A stretch of DNA of 64,000 nt from Rhodococcus sp. H36-A4 (GTDB taxonomy: Bacteria > Actinomycetota > Actinomycetes > Mycobacteriales > Mycobacteriaceae). Every line of letters begins with the position of its first letter. The stretch's first letter is position 1. The stretch covers positions 372,001 through 436,000 of the forward strand of contig NZ_JAPVLQ010000006.1 in the NCBI RefSeq assembly GCF_027158005.1. Reading direction: 5' to 3'. Under the pieces are notes generated by a model. It was given only the letters and a program-made list of their open reading frames with translations, made no database searches and had not been told where the DNA came from. Below, piece by piece: positions 20,187-30,516 of this stretch. The translations under genes were made by a program, and so were the position numbers.

Positions 20187-20612
20187 TCAGGCCCCGAACA
20201 GTCGACGGCGCAGGGCTGCTGCATTTCCGAAGATCCGGATTCCCAGAACCACGACTATGGCCGTCGACAGCTGTGTACCCACTCCGAGCTGATCTCCCAG
20301 CCACACGATGAGCGCTGCGACGAGAACGTTGAAGACGAACGAGACGACGAAGACCTTGGAATCGAAAATCTCGTCCAGATACGCTCTGAGACCGCCGAAG
20401 ACCGCATCGAGCGCAGCGACTACGGCGATCGGTAGATATGGAGCGACTGCGCCGGGAATCTGCGGACCCGACACGGTTCCGATCAGGACCCCGATCCCGA
20501 GAGCAAGGAAAGCGAGCAAAACCAACCCTCCGCCGCGCCTGCTCACAGCATGTGTGGCGCGGTCGTCGGACATATAATTCGCTGCTGCCCCGTCGTTACG
20601 TTCCTGTGTCAC
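20187..20612 (-). CDS. sbp: Small basic membrane protein Sbp (DUF1290)
   Basis: A 141-residue protein with about three membrane segments. It contains LAFLALGIGVLIGTVSG and PYLPIAVVAALDAVFGGLRA, the conserved core of DUF1290/small basic proteins, ending with FGNAAALRRRLFGA. It overlaps the upstream DUF881 gene by four bases and is followed by the second DUF881 gene, so all three are probably one transcript with pgsA. In Firmicutes sbp lies in the division gene cluster; here it keeps the mycobacterial arrangement (Rv1823-Rv1825). Confidence 0.9.
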   Translation of the reverse strand: MTQERNDGAAANYMSDDRATHAVSRRGGGLVLLAFLALGIGVLIGTVSGPQIPGAVAPYLPIAVVAALDAVFGGLRAYLDEIFDSKVFVVSFVFNVLVAALIVWLGDQLGVGTQLSTAIVVVLGIRIFGNAAALRRRLFGA

Positions 20613-21460
20613 CTTCCGCCTTCCTGCTGTACGCGTGCGGCCGTCCTGATAACCGCTGCGGGCAGTTCGAGTGAATCCTCGGACCGCACTTCGAACCCGA
20701 CATCGTAGAGCTGAGTGAGCGCTGACATTCGCAGGTGGGCATCACTTACCGCAAATCGAACCTGGAGCTGCTCGGGCGACCCGATTGCGTCGATCGCGTA
20801 CGGGGAGAAGACTGGATGATTGTCTACGAGCATGGCACCGCCCGCCTGTCTGATCGTCACGTTCGGCCCGATTCGGATTCCATCGACTGCAATTGCCTCG
20901 GCACCACTCGCCCACAATGAATTCACGACCACTTGGAGATCTCGATCCAGCACGGTGGCCGCAGAGTTTCCGCGTTTCTTCTGCGAAACATCGGACAGGT
21001 TTGCCGAGGCAGGCGGCTCGGTGACCACGACGGCGATACCTGCGCCGGACGAGGTTTCGGCGCCCGCCGCAGACTCGATGTTCATCAGTGAACTCAGGAT
21101 CGATGCACCATCGTTGTCGCTCTGTAAGACGTTCGACCGGGCCGACTCGACCTCGCCGGCGAGAGTCGAGCGTGTTCGTTCCATCGCGTCGGACCGGCTT
21201 TCTGCCTCGCGTACCGTCTCCACCAAGTCGTGCGCTTGACCGGACGCGTCCGACCTGAGGACGTCGACTCGAGATAGCGCCACACCGAAAACAATGCCGA
21301 TGAGAACTACGCCGACGATGGCAAGGACCACATCCATGCGAGTCCGAGTGGATTTCGACGACTTGGTCGCCGATGCGGCTGCATACCCTGGGTCGAGGTG
21401 CTCGCTCATCAATGACTTCAGCAATGAAGGCGTCGGGTTGCGTATCGGTGGTTTACGCAT
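20609..21460 (-). CDS. DUF881 membrane-anchored protein (upstream copy)
   Basis: A 283-residue DUF881 protein, longer than its partner. The membrane segment is at about residues 42-62 (VVLAIVGVVLIGIVFGVALS), followed by a coiled-coil-like region (AHDLVETVREAESRSDAMER) and the DUF881 domain with SGAGIAVVVTEPP and GAMLVDNHPVFSPYAIDAIG. The ATG at 21460 shares one base with the pgsA stop (TGATG); a GTG one codon earlier would overlap by four. Two DUF881 proteins flanking Sbp suggests a membrane complex. Confidence 0.87.
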   Translation of the reverse strand: MRKPPIRNPTPSLLKSLMSEHLDPGYAAASATKSSKSTRTRMDVVLAIVGVVLIGIVFGVALSRVDVLRSDASGQAHDLVETVREAESRSDAMERTRSTLAGEVESARSNVLQSDNDGASILSSLMNIESAAGAETSSGAGIAVVVTEPPASANLSDVSQKKRGNSAATVLDRDLQVVVNSLWASGAEAIAVDGIRIGPNVTIRQAGGAMLVDNHPVFSPYAIDAIGSPEQLQVRFAVSDAHLRMSALTQLYDVGFEVRSEDSLELPAAVIRTAARVQQEGGR

Positions 21461-22071
21461 CACGACACACGTTGATTCTGGCTCCTCGGGATCGTCTTCG
21501 CCACGATCGATGCTTTGTAGGTGTAGAGCACCCCGGTCCAGGTATAGAGAGCGGTCCCCCAAATGATCAGCGAGTATCCGATCGGTGTGAGCACGTCCGC
21601 TACAACCGATTCTCCGGTGGCACCGAGCAGTACAGGCAGGGCGACCATGATAGCGAAAGTTGCTGCTTTACCCAGATAGATCACCTCGGGTGGCGGTAGT
21701 CCGCGTCGACGGTAGATCAGCAATGTACCCGCGAGGACGACGTCGCGTCCGATCAGAATCGCCGCCACCCACCACGGAACGATCCCACGGGCAACGAATG
21801 CAGCGAGAGCACTCACAACCGACAATCGGTCCACCAACGGGTCCAGAAGCGCACCCAGTTGCGATGACTGATCGAGCGCCCGTGCAAGCTTTCCGTCGAG
21901 CCAATCGGTTGCACCGCTGAGCAGCAGGACTGTCAGCGCCCATCCGTCGGCTTCAGGAACGAGGAGCAGATAAAGAAACAATGGAATTGCCAGCAACCGA
22001 AGTGTGCTGAGCACGTTCGGCACTGTGAGAACCCGGCTACTGAGATCGGCATCGGAACCCGGATCGCTCAC
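21460..22071 (-). CDS. CDP-alcohol phosphatidyltransferase, PgsA2-like
   Basis: A 203-residue integral membrane enzyme with the CDP-alcohol phosphotransferase signature D-G-x2-A-R-x8-G-x3-D-x3-D, seen as DWLDGKLARALDQSSQLGAL followed by LDPLVDRL. It transfers a phosphatidyl group from CDP-diacylglycerol to an alcohol; the orthologous M. tuberculosis gene (Rv1822) is named pgsA2. The acceptor here is not certain and could be glycerol-3-phosphate or phosphatidylglycerol (cardiolipin). The GTG at 22071 with GAGGTG upstream is chosen; the open frame continues further upstream without coding character. Confidence 0.88.
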   Translation of the reverse strand: MSDPGSDADLSSRVLTVPNVLSTLRLLAIPLFLYLLLVPEADGWALTVLLLSGATDWLDGKLARALDQSSQLGALLDPLVDRLSVVSALAAFVARGIVPWWVAAILIGRDVVLAGTLLIYRRRGLPPPEVIYLGKAATFAIMVALPVLLGATGESVVADVLTPIGYSLIIWGTALYTWTGVLYTYKASIVAKTIPRSQNQRVS

Positions 22072-22144
22072 CACGCACACCTCGATCCTTTGTCGTCGAC
22101 GCCCTGATTGAGGCTGGATTGGTACCCACACGTGGGGTGAAGAG

Positions 22145-22771
22145 TCAACGCCACGCGAACACCGGTTGCTCGAAGTCTGCCACGCGAGTATGACGCCGAT
22201 GGAAGACGACTTCGCGGAACTGGTGAACGACTGCACCCGTCGGCGCGTGTACCAGCGAATCTCGGAACGGCCATTGGATGACGGGCCGTTCGGATTCCGG
22301 AATCGCCACGAACCTCGGGTCTATATCGATCTCCGAGGCGTCGACCTCGTACACGATCTCTACCTCGACGATGTTCGGCACGACCTGCTTCAACGTATCG
22401 CCTACCCACACGACGAACGGCGTGATCACATACCCGGATCGAGTGCTGTAGTCGTCGAGCCGGCCAAGAATATCGTGAGGGGAAACATGCACGTTCAGCT
22501 CCTCGCCGAGTTCACGCAGGCAAGCATCCTCGGCCGACTCCCCCGGGTCGATGCCACCTCCTGGCAAAGCGAACTGCCCCGGATGAGCGCGCAGACGCGA
22601 GGGACGCATGGTGAGAAGCATCCGTCGTCTGTACGGTTCACCACCGATGGCTATGGCCACTGCCGCCGCTCGCATGTCGCCGACTGCCATCCGCCGAGAT
22701 TCGAATTCCGATAGCGCGGACACGATCGACGGACGTTCCAGTCGTTCGTCGTCGATCACGACGTAATCCAT
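22145..22771 (-). CDS. NUDIX hydrolase, probable CoA pyrophosphatase (NudL-like)
   Basis: A 208-residue NUDIX protein. The CoA-type prefix LLTMRPSRLRAHPGQFALPG (UPF0035 motif) is followed by the Nudix box GGIDPGESAEDACLRELGEE. The box departs from consensus where Gly is replaced by Asn after EEL, a tolerated change. Such enzymes cleave CoA and its derivatives into 3',5'-ADP and phosphopantetheine, limiting damaged CoA. The gene is separate from the pgsA operon (74-base gap). The 156-base gap before it holds no gene I can support. Confidence 0.85.
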   Translation of the reverse strand: MDYVVIDDERLERPSIVSALSEFESRRMAVGDMRAAAVAIAIGGEPYRRRMLLTMRPSRLRAHPGQFALPGGGIDPGESAEDACLRELGEELNVHVSPHDILGRLDDYSTRSGYVITPFVVWVGDTLKQVVPNIVEVEIVYEVDASEIDIDPRFVAIPESERPVIQWPFRDSLVHAPTGAVVHQFREVVFHRRHTRVADFEQPVFAWR

Positions 22772-22927
22772 GTCGGGATGAAATTCGGCAGGCCGGCGTT
22801 ACACAGGACTTCGCTGTCGGATCGACCACCGGAAACACCGGAGTGGATACCGAACGCCGCGACGACCTGCGCGTCGAAATCGGGCATCGACAACTCCTGG
22901 GTCGGTGTGCGGAACGGTTGCTACATC

Positions 22928-23149
22928 CTACTCATCGCGCAACGCCGAGCTCTCGCACCAAGACCGGGTCCACAACGACGCGATCGACCCCCCCACCAGT
23001 CCAAGGCCTGCGCCCACAACGATTCCGACTGCTATACCGGGCGCGCCGCCGACGGCGACGCCGATGGTGATACCTACCCCGGCGCCCATACACAGCCCGA
23101 CGCCAGGCAACGACTCACCGAGGCGTCGGGCTGATCGACTTGTGCTCAT
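22928..23149 (-). CDS. Small glycine-rich membrane protein
   Basis: A 73-residue protein that is almost entirely one or two glycine-zipper membrane helices: GAGVGITIGVAVGGAPGIAV, then GIVVGAGLGLVGGSIASLW. The ATG at 23149 has GGGATAT upstream; another ATG two codons earlier is possible. Longer in-frame extension upstream is Cys/Arg-rich and overlaps the CPBP gene, so it was dropped. Glycine-zipper proteins of this size often insert in membranes; no function can be assigned. Confidence 0.6.
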   Translation of the reverse strand: MSTSRSARRLGESLPGVGLCMGAGVGITIGVAVGGAPGIAVGIVVGAGLGLVGGSIASLWTRSWCESSALRDE

Positions 23150-23186
23150 TGCCATATCCCACAATCTTTTTCGATCGCTCGACCGG

Positions 23187-24116
23187 TCACACTCTGTCTG
23201 CATCTTCGGTAGGAAGCTGCACTGTCGGCGGGACCTCGTGCACGTCAACCGTGTCCGAACCGGTGTGTCCACCGACAGCTGGGACCTCCGATTCGCCGGG
23301 CAGCACCGCATCGAGCGCACGTGGTACAAGCCAGCACAGCAACGCACCGAAAAGGACCAGAATGTTGCACCATTGCAAAATTGTCGCTGCGTTGTCGTCG
23401 GTGATGACACGGTCGAGCGCTTGCATGTTCATCACGAGACCGTGGAGAAGTATCAGGACCCATAGTCTTCGGAACCGGAAGTAGACCCATACCGCAGCTG
23501 CACCCCAGAGGAATGCCCACACGAACCCGCCGAAGCCGAAGTACACGTAGAGCAGGCCCCGCATGGTGGCAGCGAGAACTATGATCCATCCAATCGGTAG
23601 TCGACCCGAAAGAAGGAGAACGGGCAGCGCCGCTAGGAGTGGTTCTTCACGCAGCCCGGTGGCCAGCGCCGAAGCGACAGCCAACCAGGGTGACGCCACG
23701 ACCGCCGGCACCGAGAAGTCGAACCGCGCGAGACCTAACTGGCCGAGAACCAATACGACCGCTGATGCACCTGCGATAGCCGCGCACCATGCGATGGACG
23801 CATCGAGAGCGGTTCCGCGGCGCTCTGGCAACACTGCGGCGAGAGTGCGTCGCCGTAGGAGGAGTGTCAGCCCGATAGCAATGAACCCCAACGACATCTG
23901 GACCGCCAGCGCAACGAGGTCGGCCCGTTGATCCGACACGCTCAGCACCGGGGTCGGCGCGTTGGGCTCCCGCATTCTCCACAGCGCTCCCACAATGCTG
24001 ACCGAGTACAGCAAAAGCCACCCTGTCACCAAACCGAGAACGAGTAGGACGCTGACGATCGACGACGGGTGCATCGTTTGGTTCGATCGCGACCACACGC
24101 TGCTGTTGCCCACCAT
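23187..24116 (-). CDS. CPBP-like intramembrane protein
   Basis: A 309-residue protein with about eight membrane segments. The order ATGLREEPLLAALPVLLLSG, AATMRGLLYVYFGFGG and LILLHGLVMN matches the CPBP (CaaX protease/bacteriocin-processing) layout: a glutamate pair, a second motif and a histidine with Asn. The usual EExxxR arginine is replaced (EEPLLAA), and the second-motif histidine appears as Arg. Catalysis is therefore uncertain. The C-terminal 45 residues are polar and acidic. It is divergent from furA across a 170-base region. Confidence 0.72.
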   Translation of the reverse strand: MVGNSSVWSRSNQTMHPSSIVSVLLVLGLVTGWLLLYSVSIVGALWRMREPNAPTPVLSVSDQRADLVALAVQMSLGFIAIGLTLLLRRRTLAAVLPERRGTALDASIAWCAAIAGASAVVLVLGQLGLARFDFSVPAVVASPWLAVASALATGLREEPLLAALPVLLLSGRLPIGWIIVLAATMRGLLYVYFGFGGFVWAFLWGAAAVWVYFRFRRLWVLILLHGLVMNMQALDRVITDDNAATILQWCNILVLFGALLCWLVPRALDAVLPGESEVPAVGGHTGSDTVDVHEVPPTVQLPTEDADRV

Positions 24117-24249
24117 CTCCGACCACCAGACCTCGAACGCTCATCCGACCGCGATCTGTCTACCACGAGTTCGAGATCGACGGAGACTTCGAACTGGGTG
24201 CGGCGATGACCCGAGCGTCCTTCCGAGTACGGGCGGTATCGGACGAATA

Positions 24250-24286
24250 CTTGACTTGTTCAAGAAATGAGAGTCGTATCACAGGG
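24250..24286 (+). promoter_or_regulatory. furA promoter with overlapping palindrome; leaderless start
   Basis: A TTGACT -35 hexamer at 24251-24256 lies about 18 bases before a CGTATC/TATCAC -10-like element (24275-24282), which places the transcript start at or next to the GTG at 24287. No ribosome site precedes that GTG, so the mRNA is probably leaderless, as is known for mycobacterial furA. The perfect palindrome CTTGA-N5-TCAAG (24250-24264) covers the -35 and is the best candidate for FurA autoregulation. Confidence 0.6.
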
Positions 24287-24730
24287 GTGACCTCGAGGCC
24301 CAACTACCGGGAGATGTTGCGCGATGCAGAACTTCGCGTCACGCGCCCTCGCATCGAGGTGCTCGACGCGGTGCACACATACCCGCACTCGGACACCGAA
24401 TTCATCCATACCGCAGTTCGCGCTGAACTGCCGGTCGTCTCCAGGCAAGCCGTCTACGACGTGCTCAGCGCTTTGACGGCCGCTCAACTCGTTCGCCGCA
24501 TCCAACCCGCCGGTTCCGTGGCGCGGTACGAGTCCAGAGTCGGCGACAATCACCATCACCTCGTGTGCACCTCGTGCGGGGCCATCTCCGACGTCGATTG
24601 CACGGTCGGATCGGCTCCGTGCCTCACCGCGTCCGACACTCGAGGATTCGCGGTCTCCGAAGCCGAGGTCGTGTTCTGGGGTATCTGCCCCGATTGCGCG
24701 TCCCCACAGAGTTCACGATCACAATCATGA
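24287..24730 (+). CDS. furA: Fur-family regulator FurA
   Basis: A 147-residue Fur protein starting at GTG 24287. It has the winged helix (RVTRPRIEVLDAVH; VSRQAVYDVLSALTAAQLVR), the HHHLVCTSCG metal and hinge region and a second ICPDC zinc-binding pair. In mycobacteria FurA represses itself and katG and is inactivated by oxidation. The katG gene begins 33 bases downstream on the same strand, the conserved furA-katG arrangement. Confidence 0.93.
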   Translation: MTSRPNYREMLRDAELRVTRPRIEVLDAVHTYPHSDTEFIHTAVRAELPVVSRQAVYDVLSALTAAQLVRRIQPAGSVARYESRVGDNHHHLVCTSCGAISDVDCTVGSAPCLTASDTRGFAVSEAEVVFWGICPDCASPQSSRSQS

Positions 24731-26998
<2,268 letters not shown>

Positions 26999-27013
26999 GC
27001 AGAGAAATCGACT

Positions 27014-27096
27014 GTCCGGCGCATCGGGTTCACCTGCTGTGCCGGACGGCCTGTGCTCTCGCCAATCTCCTCTCGGACGTCAGAGAGGAGATTGGC
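27014..27096 (+). terminator. Terminator hairpins after katG
   Basis: Two inverted repeats follow the katG stop. The first is GTCCGGC (27014-27020) with GCCGGAC (27041-27047). The second is a perfect 14-base stem, GCCAATCTCCTCTC (27061-27074) and GAGAGGAGATTGGC (27083-27096), with an eight-base loop. There is no T-run, which is common for actinobacterial terminators. Confidence 0.75.
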
Positions 27097-27123
27097 TTCG
27101 GCCGGAAGGGGTAGACAGGACCG

Positions 27124-28107
27124 ATGACAAGTACTCACCTCGTTTCGTCGCCTCCCCTACCTGCACCCTGTGGTCCCTTGTCGGCCGGTGTCATGGACTT
27201 CATCACCGGCAAGTCGACGGCTGCGCCCCTGACTGTCGGTGGCTTGGAGCCGATGTCTCGGGACCTCCATGTGGCGTTGGCTACGTGCTACGAGTTGCAC
27301 TACCGAGGTTTCGACGGGGTCGACGACCGCTGGGAATGGGATTCGGAGGTGCTGCGATTCCGCGCAGCCTTGGAAGCGTCGTTCTTGTCGTATCTCCGAG
27401 ACAGCGTCGAGCCAGGCGACGACGCGATGGCCGAGATGGAGTTCTTGTCCGTTGCGCATTCTTCGGGTAGCGGGCCTTCCTGGTATCTGCGCGACGAAGG
27501 TTCGTGGGATCACATGCGCGAGTACTTTGTCCACCGATCGATCTACCACCTCAAGGAAGCCGACCCGCACGCGTGGGCGATCCCTCGGCTACACGGACAG
27601 GCAAAAGCCTCGTACGTCGCGGTCGAGTTCGACGAGTACGGCGGCGGGCGCGGCGAGCGAGTACATCAGAAGTTGTGGGCAGATCTCATGGATGCCGCCG
27701 ACTTGGATTCGACATACCTCGGATATACCGACCGAGCGCCTGCCGAGACGCTCGCCTGGGTCAATTTGATGTCGCTCTTCGGTCTTCACCGGGGACTGCG
27801 CGGCGCGACGGTCGGGCACTTCGCTGCCACTGAGATCACTTCTTCGCCCGGGTCACAGCGGCTGGTCACCGGCCTCGAGCGGCTGGGGGCACCGCAGGCC
27901 TGCATCGAGTTCTACGCCGAGCACGTCGAGGCAGACGCCGTGCACGAGCAATTATTGCGTCACGACGTCGTCGGTGGCCTCATTCGTACAGAACCCCATC
28001 TCGAGTCCGACATCGTCTTCGGGATGCGCGCACTCGATTTCGTCGACGCTGCGCTGGGCGACCGGATGCTGGCAGCGTGGAACTCTGGTTTGTCGAGCCT
28101 GATCTGA
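27124..28107 (+). CDS. Iron-containing redox enzyme, heme-oxygenase-like diiron (HDO) fold
   Basis: A 327-residue soluble helical protein of the iron-containing redox enzyme family. Candidate metal ligands lie in three helices: REYFVHRSIYHLKEADPHAW (Glu and His), VEFDEYGGGRGERVHQKLW (Glu, Asp, His) and EHVEADAVHEQ (Glu/Asp, His). HDO proteins carry out O2-dependent fragmentation or oxidation of small substrates, for example fatty acids or amino acids; this one's substrate is unknown. AGGGG precedes the ATG. The AMP-ligase gene with an SRPBCC domain begins 117 bases downstream, on the same strand, and a link is possible. Confidence 0.85.
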   Translation: MTSTHLVSSPPLPAPCGPLSAGVMDFITGKSTAAPLTVGGLEPMSRDLHVALATCYELHYRGFDGVDDRWEWDSEVLRFRAALEASFLSYLRDSVEPGDDAMAEMEFLSVAHSSGSGPSWYLRDEGSWDHMREYFVHRSIYHLKEADPHAWAIPRLHGQAKASYVAVEFDEYGGGRGERVHQKLWADLMDAADLDSTYLGYTDRAPAETLAWVNLMSLFGLHRGLRGATVGHFAATEITSSPGSQRLVTGLERLGAPQACIEFYAEHVEADAVHEQLLRHDVVGGLIRTEPHLESDIVFGMRALDFVDAALGDRMLAAWNSGLSSLI

Positions 28108-28224
28108 CAAACTTTCCCGAACGCTGCTCAGCTGTGCAGGTTGCCGTCTACGATCCGTTATTGGGTTTGGATAAATCAATCCCCGCACTGGTGGGGCGCA
28201 CGTCTGACTGGGGGCGGAACAGCT

Positions 28225-30297
28225 ATGTTGTCCGACGTGATCGATGTGACCATCGACTTCGAACATTCGAAAGATCAAGTCTGGGAAATCGTGACTGCGC
28301 CGGAATGGTATTCCCGGTTCTTCATGGGGCTCGAGTCCTGCCTGCCTGTTTCGGAGTCGATTCCCGGAGCGTTCATGGCAAGGGCCGACGGCACCGATCA
28401 CGCCGTGCGGCTCGATCTCGACTACGTGAGAACGACGATGTCGATCACTCATCTCGATTCCGGTGGATTCGTCAATGTCCACCTCACCGAGGGTTCGCCC
28501 GGGCGATGTACAGCCGACGTGACCGTGTTCAAAGCATCTTTGAACGGTGCGTACTCGTCTGTTCCCGACCGCAACGGCGTTGTGTGCGATTGGTTGCGAG
28601 CTGGGTTCGCACACCTTTCCGACTACCTGGCGGGGAAGCCGACCTCCATTCTTTCCGGTTCGGGTAACTCCAGGACAATGCAACTCGATATCGCCAAGAC
28701 GATGTACAAAACCGGCGTCATCCGCACCGCACGACCAGATCTCGCATTTCGACAACTGAGTTCGTTGTCCAAATGGGGTTTCACACTGGGCGGCGGTTTC
28801 GGCGCAGCCGCGGCGACCTCACCGGACGCGATCGCACTTATCGACGACCGAGGAACCCGGACGTTCGCAGAAGTACATCAACGGTCACACCGCATAGCTG
28901 CGGGTTTGTTCGCGATGGGTCTGCGCTCCGGAGACACCGTCGGGGTGCTGGCGCGCAATCACATCGCGATGACCGAATGCACAGTCGCCTGCGGATTACT
29001 CGGGGTGGACGTGGTGCTGTTGAACACCGGCCTGGCAGCACGCCAAATCGAGAGTATCGCGGACCACCATCAGCTGAAAGCGCTGTTCGCCGACGACGAG
29101 TTCGACTCGATCGTCTCGCATGTGTCCCAGGAAGTGCCGCGAATCAGCCTCTCCTCACGCTCGACCGTCCCTGGCAGGCGCCTGCTCGAGCAGCTGGTGG
29201 CGCCCCCGTCCGCGACATTCGCTCGGCCTGAGCATCCGGGAACACTGGTGGTCCTCACCTCTGGAACGAGCGGAACTCCCAAGGGCGCATTCCGCCCCAC
29301 CGCCAAAGGGTTCGGAACGATTGCGGCGATGTTGTCCAAGATGCCGCTGCAGGTGAACGAGCGCATGATGATTGCCGCCCCACTGTTCCACAGCTGGGGT
29401 CTCGCCGCGCTTCAGCTCAGTACACCGCTTCGATCGACGGTTGTGTTGCAGGACAGATTCGAACCCGAATCCTGCTTGCGAGCGATTGCTGAGAATCGTT
29501 GTACTTCGCTCATCGCAGTCCCGATCATGCTCCAACGTATCCTCGAGTTGCCGGCGGACGTCCGCGCACGGTACGACACCTCGAGTCTGCGGGTAGTCGC
29601 ATGCAGTGGATCGGTTCTGGCGGGTTCGATGGTCACTCGTTTCATGGACACATTCGGTGACGTTCTGTACAACTTCTACGGCTCTACAGAGGTATCGTGG
29701 GCAACGGTAGCCGGCCCTGCTGATCTCAGAGCTGCTCCTACGACGGCGGGGAAGCCGCCACTTGGAACCCTTTTGGCCATTCTCGACGGTGGGGGTGATC
29801 CGGTTCCGCGCGGCTGTGTCGGAAGAATTTTCGTAGGCAACGACATGTTGTTCAACGGATATACCAACGGCGCGACGCCTGCTGTCACAGCAGGCCTCGG
29901 GGCGGACATGATGGACACCGGTGATCTGGGTTACCTGGATTGCAATGGCCGGTTGTTCGTCTGCGGCCGGGATGACGAGATGATCATCTCAGGTGGAGAG
30001 AACGTCTTTCCTGGTCCTGTCGAGGATGCGATTGCTCATCTTCCTCAGGTCGGCGAGGTCGCAGTAGTAGGTGTGTCGGACAAGGAATACGGTCAGAGGC
30101 TTGCCGCATTCGTAGTGATGCGCGGCGCCGCAGGACTGGACGATGACATGGTTCGTCTCTACATCAGAAATCGGCTGAGCCGATTCTCGGTACCTCGCGA
30201 CGTCACGTTTCTCGACGAGCTTCCGCGCACCGCAACCGGCAAGGTGATCAAACGTCTACTGATTCAGTCGTCGCCACAAACCCCGCTCGCAACCTAG
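28225..30297 (+). CDS. SRPBCC domain fused to AMP-forming acyl-CoA synthetase
   Basis: A 690-residue two-domain protein. Residues 1 to about 145 look like an SRPBCC/START-type lipid- or small-molecule-binding fold (starts MLSDVIDVTIDFEHSKDQVW). Residues about 195-685 are an ANL-superfamily ligase with VVLTSGTSGTPKGAF (ATP loop), YNFYGSTE, MDTGDLGYLDCNGRLF, GRDDEMIISGGENVFP and the catalytic Lys motif TATGKVIKRL. It should adenylate a carboxylic acid and transfer it to CoA or a carrier. The ATG at 28225 has GGGGGCGGA upstream. The fusion of these domains is unusual to me. Confidence 0.88.
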   Translation: MLSDVIDVTIDFEHSKDQVWEIVTAPEWYSRFFMGLESCLPVSESIPGAFMARADGTDHAVRLDLDYVRTTMSITHLDSGGFVNVHLTEGSPGRCTADVTVFKASLNGAYSSVPDRNGVVCDWLRAGFAHLSDYLAGKPTSILSGSGNSRTMQLDIAKTMYKTGVIRTARPDLAFRQLSSLSKWGFTLGGGFGAAAATSPDAIALIDDRGTRTFAEVHQRSHRIAAGLFAMGLRSGDTVGVLARNHIAMTECTVACGLLGVDVVLLNTGLAARQIESIADHHQLKALFADDEFDSIVSHVSQEVPRISLSSRSTVPGRRLLEQLVAPPSATFARPEHPGTLVVLTSGTSGTPKGAFRPTAKGFGTIAAMLSKMPLQVNERMMIAAPLFHSWGLAALQLSTPLRSTVVLQDRFEPESCLRAIAENRCTSLIAVPIMLQRILELPADVRARYDTSSLRVVACSGSVLAGSMVTRFMDTFGDVLYNFYGSTEVSWATVAGPADLRAAPTTAGKPPLGTLLAILDGGGDPVPRGCVGRIFVGNDMLFNGYTNGATPAVTAGLGADMMDTGDLGYLDCNGRLFVCGRDDEMIISGGENVFPGPVEDAIAHLPQVGEVAVVGVSDKEYGQRLAAFVVMRGAAGLDDDMVRLYIRNRLSRFSVPRDVTFLDELPRTATGKVIKRLLIQSSPQTPLAT

Positions 30298-30327
30298 CCA
30301 CCGCGGCACCGTTATTCGGGCGATCAG

Positions 30328-30343
30328 CCCGTTATCGAACGGG
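30328..30343. terminator. Short hairpin after the acyl-CoA synthetase gene
   Basis: CCCGTTATCGAACGGG is a perfect six-base stem with an ATCG tetraloop, 31 bases after the stop and followed by TTCC. It may serve as a weak terminator. The remaining bases up to the GGDEF gene hold the tandem repeat listed separately. Confidence 0.4.
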
Positions 30344-30482
30344 TTCCCTGTGCCCTCGGACGGTTGAATTCACCTGACCGGCGACGCGAAGGAAAAGTCC
30401 GCCGCACCGGGGCATCAAGATCGTCAGGCTGACTGTAGCCGCGATATGCTGTCGGCTACATCCGGCGGCGAACCGAGGCTAT

Positions 30483-30516
30483 TGATACATGAGCGCGACT
30501 GATACATGAGCGCGAC
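30483..30516 (+). repeat. 17-base tandem duplication covering the GGDEF start codon
   Basis: TGATACATGAGCGCGAC occurs twice, head to tail (30483-30499 and 30500-30516). Each copy contains an ATG. The first ATG (30489) opens a six-codon frame, MSATDT, whose TGA stop (30507-30509) overlaps the second ATG (30506). The duplication has therefore created an upstream mini-frame that ends on the start of the GGDEF gene. Confidence 0.85.
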
